Assembly: GCA_023136735.1 (NCBI GenBank)
Contig: JAGLQQ010000048.1
Coordinates: 1 to 34,401, forward strand
Direction: 5' to 3'
DNA: 34,401 bases
Source of the DNA: Candidatus Omnitrophota bacterium
GTDB lineage: Bacteria; Omnitrophota; Gorgyraeia; B26-G9
Shown in pieces: positions 17,001 through 24,196 of this stretch. The notes beneath the pieces were generated by a model. That model was given only the letters and a program-made list of their open reading frames with translations, was not told the DNA's origin and did no database searches. The position numbers and the translations under genes were made by a program. Each line of letters opens with the position of its first letter. The first letter of the stretch is position 1.

Positions 17001-17369
17001 CGTAACTTTATACTCAACCTTGATAAATGAAAGCCGCCAATCCGCAATGGCTTCTGTATAAAAGGCCACTAAAGCCGCATCTTTGACATTATCCTTTAAA
17101 TATTTAGCAATTAAATTACGCTGAAACGAGCGGGCTCTTTCTACTTTCGTTGTGGTAGGTAATTTGACGACCAAAACATCTATTCTCTCATTTCGTTCGT
17201 CAGTATATTCTGCCAGAAAAGTAATATTGGTGATATGTTCATCATTCCCTGAAGGAATAGCAATAGGAGCGGGGATAAGCTCAATCTCGTTAAATAAGTT
17301 TTTAATAAAAGTCTCAAATCGAGACTGATCAAAGCAATGCTCAAATGTTCTCGCAATTAACTCTTTCAT
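14016..17369 (-). CDS. Eco57I-like adenine DNA methyltransferase (restriction-modification)
   Basis: A 1117-residue protein of type IIG/PglX-like build. An N-terminal region contains ADWRLSF and RFSFLVGEGEPSHTAQTQL, as found in Eco57I-family enzymes. The AdoMet-dependent methylase domain has LRKGRGAYYTPREIV, motif I DPACGSGAF (446-454) and motif IV NPPY (752-755), which marks N6-adenine methylases. A charged coiled stretch lies at about 560-715, and a C-terminal part after 850 probably recognises DNA sequence. I see no convincing PD-(D/E)xK nuclease motif, so cleavage may rest on the neighbouring PLD-helicase protein. It overlaps that gene by 4 nt. The likely role is self-marking of DNA within a defence system. 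Confidence 0.88.
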   Translation of the reverse strand: MKELIARTFEHCFDQSRFETFIKNLFNEIELIPAPIAIPSGNDEHITNITFLAEYTDERNERIDVLVVKLPTTTKVERARSFQRNLIAKYLKDNVKDAALVAFYTEAIADWRLSFIKVEYKVTDKGVKVEAGTPPKRFSFLVGEGEPSHTAQTQLFPILKEQKTNPCVFDIEDAFGVEKVTKEFYDNYRQLYDRLTNNLQKNHAFQVIVSKQHIVIEDFAKKLLGQIVFLYFLQKKGWIGVPSGKNWGHGDKFFLQTIFKKAKEKKENFHNNYLEPLFYDTLNNSRRDEVDPSYSRLFECKIPFLNGGLFDPEYDWRNTFVNLNDDIFEDILAVFDLYNFTVKEDEPLEKEVAVDPEMLGKVFENLLPENLRKGRGAYYTPREIVHYMCQESLVSCLETVTSIDNNKLRRLIAYKDTDRTSTQDFILSKNEAEKIEQALIDLKICDPACGSGAFLVGMLNEVVGIRRAISKTLELKKGKSEHQLKTETIQNCIYGVDIDPGAVDIAKLRLWLSLVVDYELKDVEPLPNLDYKIMCGNSLLEELVVGDESIQLFDPKLLGKVSHQNDLTEKKRGELKKQLSAKQKEFFKVHTKGKLTSEKQKELKEEIIEINKLLNPPKKRAKTANNLMQPTWFKEDAQEHLKALRELHLQYFREYAPESKKQIRNQIEKIELEFIKHSVQKRVNDIDVRIKNLNMQLPDHRKQQAELMKKKLEFLAIPNEIHRSKVRPYFLWKLNFFEVFKDKGGFDIVIANPPYGAKIEKEQLKYIFSYVVDTQNNNSAALFIDYGKNRFLNKKGTLSYIVPKSLLYSEKWVSLVEALLPHSLSLVDVEKAFEKVKLEQIVFVYGRDIKRNSYVAQKFLDNAFIRKIIIPQKAVAITKAWICDVTKNELDIFLKLRVPHKLMREISETHRGVALQKYLKDKGKHKIIGGKNIFRYGLNGIKGFLTEIELEKKKKKVAFMSQKKIISQDLIAHIQNPNPHIKIMSALDEEGIIYSVDTVQNTVIHDRDYDYKYILGLLNSKFVSWYTYKFIYCSAIRTMHFDNHYIGKIPIPKLDSITQKKFIIEVDKMIDLRVKTSFTCNDRKQKQIKLQECKIDDFVFDLYELTTEERKLVLDKT

Positions 17370-20300
17370 TCAATATTACCCTTTACAAGATATTCTGATA
17401 AAATAACTTCTCTCGGACTATTACCATAAAACTGATCGCCATGTGATATGTTTGAAAAATAACTTTCCGGGATCCCATGTTTAAATTTAAAAAGGATCTT
17501 TAATGGATTGCTTTCGCCTTTAATTTTTTTAACCAAGACCTTAGTTGTTTGCTTTGAAAGAGAGCCTTCCTGCAAAAGCCTTAACACACGCGCAAGATAT
17601 TCTTCGTCATCTTCGGTTAATTTAGGAAACTTTTGAATTGCCTTTATCGTACGAATTAAAGTGGTTTCATTACTTCGGCCGCCGCTTTGCTTAAATTCCC
17701 GAATTTCTTCTGTTGTTGACATACGAAAAGCTTCTTTATTTGCTTCTAATGCCGCATAAAACTCTTTTTCTATCTTCTGCCGTTTTTCCTTTGTTTTACA
17801 TCTAAGCTGTTTGGCTGCCGTAAAAAAGTCTAATTCTCCAACCTTACCACCAGCAGTTTTAAACATCTTTCGAAGTTTGCCCTTTCTGAAAAAGGTAATA
17901 ACACCTGTTAAATCACTTACTTTTGAACTTCTTGCTTTCTTGGGCAGTTTTTTTATTAGCGTATACAAATCCTCTTTTTTATCCCGAATATCCCGAATTT
18001 CAGAAAGATACTCTAATTCTGAATCTTCTTCCTCCGCGCCTTTTTCAAGAGTATCTTTTGAATTTATGCGTGAAAAAAGCTCATGAGTAGTAATCTCTTC
18101 GCCTTCTGTTAAATACTGCGAATCTTCGCCTAAAGTGTCATGGAACGCCTGTATTTTTGCTATAGCGGCTTCTTCCAGCTTTATCTCATTGTTTGCCTGG
18201 ACTGTTGGGAAAAAGTTATATATGTGAAGGTTGCTATAAGCTGTGCCGATACGATTGATACGGCCAACACGCTGAAGGAGCCGGGTCGGATTCCAGGGGA
18301 TATCATAATTAATAACAACATTTGACCGATGTAAATTTACACCTTCAGCCAAGACATCCGTTGTTACCAATATATTTATATCGTCTTTTTGCTTGCCATA
18401 ATTTGGATCATAGTTTTCAATGACTCTTTGCCTGAGCTCCGCGGCTGACTGCCCGGAAAAAGCAAAAACACGGTCTCCATAAGTTGATTTTAGGCTCTTT
18501 TTTAAATAATCAGCGGTCTCTTTTGATTCCGTAAAGACGATTAACTTGCTGTTTTTTAGAATCTTATCTGAACGCAATATTTCCTTAAACTTGTCTATTT
18601 TGGGATCTGTATCGATAGAATTCCATAACGCGGCTATTTCATTCAGAATATCAAGATCAGCTATTAGATCTTTCTTAAATTCGTCTGTAAAGTCTTTTGC
18701 AGCATAATTCGGAACGCCCTTTTCGTTTACCAAATAATCCAGCAATTCCTGATCGTCATTACGTAACGCTTCTTGAATTTTATCATTATATTTTTTATCA
18801 ATATAAACCTTCCCATTATCGATCATATTTATAAACTCTACATAGGAATGAACAAAACGTCCTAGTGTCTTCTTAAACGCAAAAAAACTACTCTCAAGCC
18901 GCTTTACTAAAAGAATTTTCATAAATCGGCCTAAGTTACGCTGTCCGATAATTTCTTGTTTTTCTTCCGGAGAAAGATTTTTTAAATATGTAAGAGGCAT
19001 ATAACGTGTATATTGAAATACCCTTATAAGCTCGATTGTACGCAAAAATACCTTTTCCAGCTTAGTGTCAAACTCATAATATACCCGATTAGGTTCTGCC
19101 AGGTCAGGGAATTTAAGTTTACGCTGTTTTAAGTCTTTCTGGAAGTATTTAAGAATCTCTGTTCGTGTTCGGCGAACCATTAAATACTTTAAAATATGCT
19201 CGCGGATTAGTTTTGAATTCTCTTTTATGACCCGAATGTATTTTTTGAGATCCTTACGATCAACCGCCCTTTGTTTCTTGATCAGTTCCTTGAAAAATTT
19301 TTCAAGATCACGGATATTCGGGATAGTGCTACTGTGTGTGTTCTGGAAAAGTTTTATCTGACTTAAAATGTCGTTTGGTGTATTATTAAGCGGTGTCGCT
19401 GAAACTAAAATAACTCTTTTCCCCCAACAAATCTGTTTAAGTTTTTCATACGTCTGCGTAGTTTCATTACGAAAGCGATGAGCTTCATCAATAAATACAT
19501 TGCGATATTTTTCGGGTTTATCCAGCAGATTATCAAGCTTACCTAAAGATTCAACATCAAAACCCCTAACTCCAAAGTCCCGGAAGGTATCATGCCAGTA
19601 ATCTTTTAAAACCGGTGGACATATAACCAGGGTGTATCCATCTAACTGCTGGGCCAGCAATGCTGAGATATATGTTTTTCCCAAACCAACAACATCAGCA
19701 AGAAATACTCCGCCATAATCACCGATCTTTGTCATTGCATCTTTTACAGCTTCATCCTGATATTCCAACTCCATAAACCCTTCCGGCAAAAACCGGCGAT
19801 CTTTATAAATGGAATCCATATCCTCATTTATTTTTTCTTTAAAATATTCATAAAGAAACTTTAGATATAACTCATAGGGTGAAATGGTATCATTAAGCCA
19901 TGTACGCTGATTAATGGTTTCAATATACTTCTCGGAAATATCTACTGAGTCTTTCCATAAATCCTCAAAACGCGCAAGCGCATACTTAACATCCCGGCTG
20001 TCTTTTAACTCAACATTAAATTCGAGGTTCTCATGCAATCCAGAATATGAAAAGTTGCTTGACCCTGTAATAATCCTTCCATAGTCTTCGCTTTTAGCCG
20101 TATCTTTGCGGATAATATATACCTTAGCGTGGATCGTCTGAGTAGGATACGCTCTGATCTCAAGTTTGCCGTTCCGGATAAAGTCTATAAATTTATGGAC
20201 ACCTTCTTCGACATTATAGTTGTCTTCGGAAGCTTCCATTTCCTGCGCAACCTGATCGGCAAACTCTTTCTGAGTCTCTTTATGTGAAAATCTTAACGTT

Positions 20301-20542
20301 AACTGTTTATCTTTTGCCTGTGTAATAAGATCATGTGCTTTTCTATCTAAATTTATTCCCACTAAAATACGAATTTTTTCAACCTTCTCTAATGATTTAT
20401 AAAGGTGGCAAAAGCCGCTTGTCCTAAAGTAGCCAACTAATATATCAAAAAACTGCGTGTTGTTCTCTAAGGTTATCTTGAAACGGTCAAGCAGCGTAGC
20501 CCCTTTTTCATTAGTAAAAAAAGTTAAATCTGTATTCATCAT
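17366..20542 (-). CDS. Phospholipase-D-fold nuclease fused to SNF2-type helicase
   Basis: 1058 residues. An N-terminal PLD-like domain has a single HKD-type motif: H138 and K140 in HAKVYII, with GSSN at 160-163. The superfamily II translocase follows: motif I DVVGLGKT (283-290), motif II DEAH (352-355), motif III SATPLNN (381-387), and a C-terminal helicase half with VLAEGVNLHRS and LLQRVGRINRIG. A helical tail of about 250 residues ends the protein. A second ATG 3 nt inside has better spacing to AAGGA. It is the first large gene of the defence operon, 16 bp after the XRE gene. It would give a restriction system both DNA translocation and cleavage; DISARM and BREX loci use related parts, but their other core genes are not here. 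Confidence 0.88.
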   Translation of the reverse strand: MMNTDLTFFTNEKGATLLDRFKITLENNTQFFDILVGYFRTSGFCHLYKSLEKVEKIRILVGINLDRKAHDLITQAKDKQLTLRFSHKETQKEFADQVAQEMEASEDNYNVEEGVHKFIDFIRNGKLEIRAYPTQTIHAKVYIIRKDTAKSEDYGRIITGSSNFSYSGLHENLEFNVELKDSRDVKYALARFEDLWKDSVDISEKYIETINQRTWLNDTISPYELYLKFLYEYFKEKINEDMDSIYKDRRFLPEGFMELEYQDEAVKDAMTKIGDYGGVFLADVVGLGKTYISALLAQQLDGYTLVICPPVLKDYWHDTFRDFGVRGFDVESLGKLDNLLDKPEKYRNVFIDEAHRFRNETTQTYEKLKQICWGKRVILVSATPLNNTPNDILSQIKLFQNTHSSTIPNIRDLEKFFKELIKKQRAVDRKDLKKYIRVIKENSKLIREHILKYLMVRRTRTEILKYFQKDLKQRKLKFPDLAEPNRVYYEFDTKLEKVFLRTIELIRVFQYTRYMPLTYLKNLSPEEKQEIIGQRNLGRFMKILLVKRLESSFFAFKKTLGRFVHSYVEFINMIDNGKVYIDKKYNDKIQEALRNDDQELLDYLVNEKGVPNYAAKDFTDEFKKDLIADLDILNEIAALWNSIDTDPKIDKFKEILRSDKILKNSKLIVFTESKETADYLKKSLKSTYGDRVFAFSGQSAAELRQRVIENYDPNYGKQKDDINILVTTDVLAEGVNLHRSNVVINYDIPWNPTRLLQRVGRINRIGTAYSNLHIYNFFPTVQANNEIKLEEAAIAKIQAFHDTLGEDSQYLTEGEEITTHELFSRINSKDTLEKGAEEEDSELEYLSEIRDIRDKKEDLYTLIKKLPKKARSSKVSDLTGVITFFRKGKLRKMFKTAGGKVGELDFFTAAKQLRCKTKEKRQKIEKEFYAALEANKEAFRMSTTEEIREFKQSGGRSNETTLIRTIKAIQKFPKLTEDDEEYLARVLRLLQEGSLSKQTTKVLVKKIKGESNPLKILFKFKHGIPESYFSNISHGDQFYGNSPREVILSEYLVKGNIE

Positions 20543-20558
20543 TTCCTTGCTTTCTATT

Positions 20559-20759
20559 TTAAATTTGCCTTCCCACTAACTTATCAATCGTAACCTTAAA
20601 CGCATCTGCTAGTTTTATTATTGTCTCAAGCGTAGGATTCTTGTTAAGGCCGGATTCCATTTTAATTAACGTGCTGTATGTGATTCCGACTTTTTGGGCG
20701 AGTTTTTCTTGTGATAAATTCTGTTTTTTTCTTAATTTTTTTATGTTTTTTGAAAGCAT
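20559..20759 (-). CDS. XRE-family transcriptional regulator
   Basis: 66 residues that are essentially one Cro/C1-type helix-turn-helix: NIKKLRKKQNLSQEKLAQKV for the first helices, GITYSTLIKMESGLNKNPT for the recognition region, then IIKLADAFKVTIDKLVG. It has no extra domain. It heads the defence operon and lies directly downstream of its promoter and a palindromic candidate operator (20816-20833), so autoregulation and control of the restriction genes, like restriction-modification controller proteins, is a reasonable inference. Confidence 0.9.
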   Translation of the reverse strand: MLSKNIKKLRKKQNLSQEKLAQKVGITYSTLIKMESGLNKNPTLETIIKLADAFKVTIDKLVGRQI

Positions 20760-20815
20760 AAACTCTCCTATTTTTTCTTAACCCATTCGCCACAGACTTT
20801 GTCCTTGCCCGGAAG

Positions 20816-20833
20816 CTATAGGAATTACTATAG
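20816..20833. promoter_or_regulatory. Candidate operator for the XRE regulator
   Basis: CTATAG-GAATTA-CTATAG: two identical palindromic hexamers 6 bp apart, between the promoter and the XRE start codon. The size and symmetry fit a dimeric HTH repressor. Confidence 0.45.
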
Positions 20834-20875
20834 ATTTTTCTTGACAGGCTATTAATATATTGCTTTTAATATAAT

Positions 20876-20904
20876 ATATTATGCCCACGCTATTTTAATA
20901 TCAA
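20876..20904 (-). promoter_or_regulatory. Sigma70-type promoter of the defence operon
   Basis: Minus strand -35 TTGATA (20899-20904), 17-bp spacer, -10 TAATAT (20876-20881). Two AATATATT palindromes lie around and just downstream of the -10. The leader to the XRE gene is about 110 nt. Confidence 0.65.
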
Positions 20905-20905
20905 G

Positions 20906-21087
20906 CATAAAATATGGATTTAAAAATATTTTTCTTCTTCCCTAGATCTTGTTATATCTCATTCATCAAAACAATAACATCAACCCGGATATTCCAATTT
21001 TTTCTTTAAGCTTATTCATATCCTTTAGCAATTTCAATCAATGCGTTGAGTATTGCCACGGCAACGGCACTGCCTCCCCGGCTTTCC
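20906..21087. other. Gene-free gap between the chimera and the defence promoter
   Basis: About 180 bp without a convincing gene. On the minus strand, frames continuing past the stop of the RadC/DUF1016 chimera contain coding-looking but out-of-frame stretches (for example AVAILNALIEIAKGYE ending near 21012), which may be remains of a lost gene end. Confidence 0.35.
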
Positions 21088-21687
21088 TCATCGCAAGCAC
21101 AGCCCTGGGGACATTACCGGGATTAGACTCTTTTTTGTCTTTATCAAAAACACATAATGTGACCAGCTCAAAGTAAAAGCAGGGTTCTTCAATTGGCCAG
21201 ACGCTGTCTGGCTTTTTTGTTTTTTAGTCAATCGCGCAGACGCCATCTGCGTTTTTCTCAATTGCCCAGACACTGTCTGGGTAATTGAAGGTTGATGAGA
21301 ATACACTAAATAAAACCTTCTCATATATTCTAAATTTCTCTTGGAAAATCCTCCCCCAAATTCTTTAATCAATTTAGCAGATAAAGATTTTATCAAAGCA
21401 TCACCATAATCAGCTTTTTCCTTCCCTTGCTGTTCACGCTCAACAATACGCCTGCCAATTTCAAAATTGGACATCTCTTGAAATGTTTTAAATTTCTTAA
21501 TTACTTTTCGTGCCAAATCAACAGCGCTAACTCCCCACGTGCCGGTACGAAAAAGAATAGCCAAAAGCTCAGAATCGCTTAAAGCCCCCGCGCCTTTTTT
21601 GAGCAGCTTCTCCCTCGGCCTATCACCTTCAGGCCAATTTTTTATGGCTCTTTCGTAAACTTTCTTTTGTTTTACGCTTGTTGGCAT
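21088..21687 (-). pseudogene. RadC N-terminal domain fused in frame to truncated DUF1016
   Basis: 199 residues in three parts. Residues 1-75 are the UPF0758/RadC N-terminal domain (NWPEGDRPREKLLKKGA, LSDSELLAILFRTGT, SAVDLARKVIKKF). At about residue 76 the reading passes directly into DUF1016/YhcG N-terminal sequence (EIGRRIVEREQQGKEKADYG, FSKRNLEYMRRFYL), ending with FTLSWSHYVFLI. The rest of DUF1016, including its PD-(D/E)xK nuclease domain, is absent, as is the RadC JAB/MPN domain. The last ~20 residues look like out-of-frame sequence. It starts within the stop codon of the upstream HTH gene (TAATG). It is most likely a recombination product and non-functional, although expression is possible. 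Confidence 0.7.
21189..21281. repeat. Three 24-bp palindromic units within the DUF1016 part
   Basis: Units at 21189-21212, 21228-21251 and 21258-21281 follow TCAATTG..CAGAC...GTCTG with small changes. Spacings of 39 and 30 nt keep frame, so the protein repeats QTVSGQL, QMASARL and QTASGQL. Confidence 0.65.
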
Positions 21688-21860
21688 TACTTGTTTGTCC
21701 TTGCCTTAATAAACTCCTCTAAATCCTCCGGCTTTATTCTCCACTGCCCTATCTTCGTCGCGCGAATTTGTTTTTCACGAATAAGCTCACGAATCCTATA
21801 TTCTGTAAGCCCTATTTGTTTAGCGATTTGCTCGACGGTTAAATAATCTTTAAAAGACAT
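21687..21860 (-). CDS. Excisionase-type helix-turn-helix protein
   Basis: 57 residues beginning MSFKDYLTVEQIAKQ. This is the winged-helix HTH_17/MerR-like fold of excisionase-family binding proteins: LTVEQIAKQIGL, RIRELIREKQIRATKIG, WRIKPEDLEEFI. Such proteins assist integrases or act as antitoxin-like regulators. No integrase or recombinase gene is seen in the window. An extended -10 promoter lies upstream, and the stop codon overlaps the next start by one base, so the pair is transcribed together. Confidence 0.85.
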   Translation of the reverse strand: MSFKDYLTVEQIAKQIGLTEYRIRELIREKQIRATKIGQWRIKPEDLEEFIKARTNK

Positions 21861-21874
21861 AATAAAAACCTCAC

Positions 21875-21905
21875 TTCACATTAGCTAATATAATTTCACA
21901 TTATA
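21875..21905 (-). promoter_or_regulatory. Extended -10 promoter with TTCACATTA direct repeats
   Basis: Minus strand TGG-TATAAT (-10 at 21900-21905). Two TTCACATTA copies (21875-21883, 21895-21903) are 20 bp apart, about two helical turns, and overlap the -10, as expected for a regulator site. Confidence 0.45.
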
Positions 21906-22007
21906 CCACATTTAAAATGGAATCAATAAAATTCTATACGGCAAGCTCTTCATTAGCTTGAGGAATTAACTATCTGAGATTAAGGCAGATCTAATGCAGA
22001 GAATCGT

Positions 22008-22547
22008 TTAAGGTATGACTATTTTAGATATTAACAAATCACATCTATTAATCTTAGATTGGGTCGATTTCGGCCCCATGTCAAAAGCAGCTATTTGCAT
22101 AATAATATGGGAATCCTCTATAAGATGCATAAACAGAATAATCTTTTCCATATCACCTTCACAAGAAACATTAACCTTGAATTTTTTAACTAAGCCTTCT
22201 TCCTGTATGCCTGAAGGCTTCAAATCATTAAGATAAATAGCCGAACGGGTAGCTAAACGCTCAATCTCCCTTAATAATGTAGCTGTCTCCTCTTCGTCTG
22301 TTTTCGCAAGAATTGAATATTTAGCATATCTCTTTTCTTCTTCCTCAATCCTGGCTCTTTGCTGCAGAATCTTGCTATTTTTCAGCATATCATACTCTGC
22401 GGCTTTAATCTCCTGTGAATATACCTTCATTTTTTTTAAAATAGGGCTCAAGATCACTCTATCCGCAAAAGAAAAACTGACAAATACTATAGCTGCAAAA
22501 AACACTGCCTTTTCTCTTTTTGAAAATCTGGAGATGATATTTTTCAT
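22008..22547 (-). CDS. gspM: GspM/PilO-like inner-membrane assembly protein
   Basis: 179 residues: a short basic cytoplasmic end (SRFSKREK), one membrane helix at about 12-33, a coiled-coil stretch (about 35-90, AAEYDMLKNSKILQQRARIEEE) and a small alpha/beta ferredoxin-like domain. This is the build of PilO and GspM, which link the cytoplasmic ATPase/GspL ring to the pseudopilus and secretin. It follows gspL by 24 bp and is the last recognisable gene of the secretion operon; secretin and GspC/PilP genes are not present before the defence island. Confidence 0.8.
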   Translation of the reverse strand: MKNIISRFSKREKAVFFAAIVFVSFSFADRVILSPILKKMKVYSQEIKAAEYDMLKNSKILQQRARIEEEEKRYAKYSILAKTDEEETATLLREIERLATRSAIYLNDLKPSGIQEEGLVKKFKVNVSCEGDMEKIILFMHLIEDSHIIMQIAAFDMGPKSTQSKINRCDLLISKIVIP

Positions 22548-22571
22548 AAACTTCCTTTTATCTGAGCCCTG

Positions 22572-24026
22572 CTAATTAATTTCAAGTCCTGTGTCTAAAA
22601 CACAGAAAATCCCAAAATCAGCCCAGTCCTTGCCGCCTTGTTTTCTTGAAGTAGTATAATTTGTTTGAACACTGGAAAAATAATCGCTTGCCTCAAGCGC
22701 GCTAACAAAAGAAAATACGGTTGACATCGCTCTTCCTGTTCCTTTTAAGTTCAGATTTCTTTGCGTATCCATTTTGATGCTGGTAAGCATGATATTTTCC
22801 GGAACTATATCGTATAAAGCCGCAATTACCTGCAAAGCATATCCGCGATTCTTAAGATAATGCTTAATAATTCTGATCCTTTCCATATTTCTTTCTAATA
22901 TTTTTGCCTCTGCGTGAATTGTTTCATTATATTCTTTTAGCTTTTTAAAATAAGCACCCTCGAAATAAGTTTTGCTGATAAAAAAACTACCGACCAAAAA
23001 CATAATAATCATAAAATTAACAGTCAGCTTTACTAGCTGGCGAGTACGCTCTTCAAAAACACGTTTTAATTTTATTTCCTCAGGAATAAGGCTTACTTTT
23101 AAAGATTGTAAGATTAAGAATACAGATGTTATATTCAAGAAGGATATATTCTGCACCAGTGCCTCAACCGGCTTACAATTGGTGTACAGCGGCAGACAGT
23201 CAAAATAAGCAATATTTTGAATCGTAACCTGCACTGTTGCCGTAAGCATTGCTTTTAATTCTCTAACATGATCAATCGCGCCAGTTACGGTTATGACCTG
23301 AGGGGCTGCATCTATATCTTCAGACTGATATGTTTCAATAGAGCTTTTTATCTCTTCGACGAATTTTGTCCCAGCCTTGGCTTTATCTTCAGTAAAATGT
23401 TTAACTCCGATCGGAATACTGCGTGTAAAAATAGGTATGCCTCGTAAGGATATAATGAAATCAGTAAAATTTTCATCAACATGCACAATCCCCACAGGCA
23501 CATTCTGCAATTCCTTAGCTTGATACTCCAAACATATTTGTGTTATTCCCTCCGGAGCAAAGACCATGTCCTGCACCTTAAGTCCAGCTTTTTCAATAAT
23601 ATCAAACTGCCTTTTGATGGCATCACGGGCTACGATCACAAGCAGTATTTTCGTGTAACTTCGTCTATAAACGCCAATATTGATATAATCAACAATTATT
23701 TCTTCACGCGAATAAGCGGTCTGCCTGCCGGATTGTAAATCCACTATTTCCTTTATCTCTTTGGCATCAAGCGAAGGGATTTCCAGGTTTTTTGTAATCG
23801 TCAGATGAAGCGGTATAACATTAACGATAAAAGGATTTTTTATTTTTAATTCTTTTACAACCTTGACCACCAACTGCGAGATGTCTTCTTCCTTCATCCC
23901 CTCAGTTGAATAATGCGCCAGCTTAACAAATTCCCTTTTTCCGCCTGAATTCCTCAGGCAGGAAATCAGCAATTTGTCTTCACTAAGATCTATTCCTACA
24001 ATATCTTTATTCTTTGGTAATTCCAT
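22572..24026 (-). CDS. gspL: GspL-type protein (PilM actin-like domain plus PilN-like domain)
   Basis: 484 residues. Residues 1-320 form a PilM/FtsA-like actin fold (IVGIDLSEDKLLIS at the start, GIVHVDENFTDFII in the middle). A membrane helix lies at 333-350, followed by a periplasmic PilN-type domain (coiled segment, then VIAALYDIVPENIMLTSIKM and LKGTGRAMSTVFSFVSALEAS). GspL proteins join the assembly ATPase to the inner-membrane platform, and the PilM+PilN fusion is the expected type II secretion form. A MITE-like repeat sits between this gene and gspK. Confidence 0.85.
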   Translation of the reverse strand: MELPKNKDIVGIDLSEDKLLISCLRNSGGKREFVKLAHYSTEGMKEEDISQLVVKVVKELKIKNPFIVNVIPLHLTITKNLEIPSLDAKEIKEIVDLQSGRQTAYSREEIIVDYINIGVYRRSYTKILLVIVARDAIKRQFDIIEKAGLKVQDMVFAPEGITQICLEYQAKELQNVPVGIVHVDENFTDFIISLRGIPIFTRSIPIGVKHFTEDKAKAGTKFVEEIKSSIETYQSEDIDAAPQVITVTGAIDHVRELKAMLTATVQVTIQNIAYFDCLPLYTNCKPVEALVQNISFLNITSVFLILQSLKVSLIPEEIKLKRVFEERTRQLVKLTVNFMIIMFLVGSFFISKTYFEGAYFKKLKEYNETIHAEAKILERNMERIRIIKHYLKNRGYALQVIAALYDIVPENIMLTSIKMDTQRNLNLKGTGRAMSTVFSFVSALEASDYFSSVQTNYTTSRKQGGKDWADFGIFCVLDTGLEIN

Positions 24027-24061
24027 TTTTACTTTTCCGTTATGTCTTTTGTATTATGGCG

Positions 24062-24191
24062 CTGTTGAAAAATGTACAGATGTACCCCCCGGGGCACAAG
24101 CAAGGCAACCGCAACAAATGCCAAGGCGTACTTGTCGTACGCCGCACAAATAAGAGGGCGAATAACGCCGCAGATACGCGTTTTGCAGCAG
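24062..24191. mobile_element. MITE-like element with imperfect terminal inverted repeats
   Basis: A non-coding ~130-bp element. The left end CTGTTGAAAAATGT and right end GCGTTTTGCAGCAG are inverted copies with a few mismatches. Inside are an AGATGTACC stretch and the palindrome GGCGTAC-TTGTC-GTACGCC (24125-24143). It fills the gspK-gspL spacer and a related copy lies at 1-95. No target duplication could be fixed by eye. Confidence 0.65.
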
Positions 24192-24196
24192 TTCCA

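Noticed and set aside
17366..20542. Assignment to DISARM or BREX
   Set aside because: The helicase and methylase are related in type, but drmA/drmB or pglZ/brxC-type core genes are absent from the window.
20841..20875. Plus-strand promoter TTGACA with TATAAT in the XRE upstream region
   Set aside because: The spacing is 23 bp to the TATAAT, and no plus-strand gene or structured RNA follows.
20949..21176. Plus-strand frame of 75 codons opposite the end of the RadC/DUF1016 chimera
   Set aside because: No domain or ribosome site is seen, and it overlaps the minus-strand gene remnant.
21189..21281. CRISPR-like array
   Set aside because: There are only three 24-bp units with short, uneven spacers; they lie inside a coding frame and there are no cas genes.
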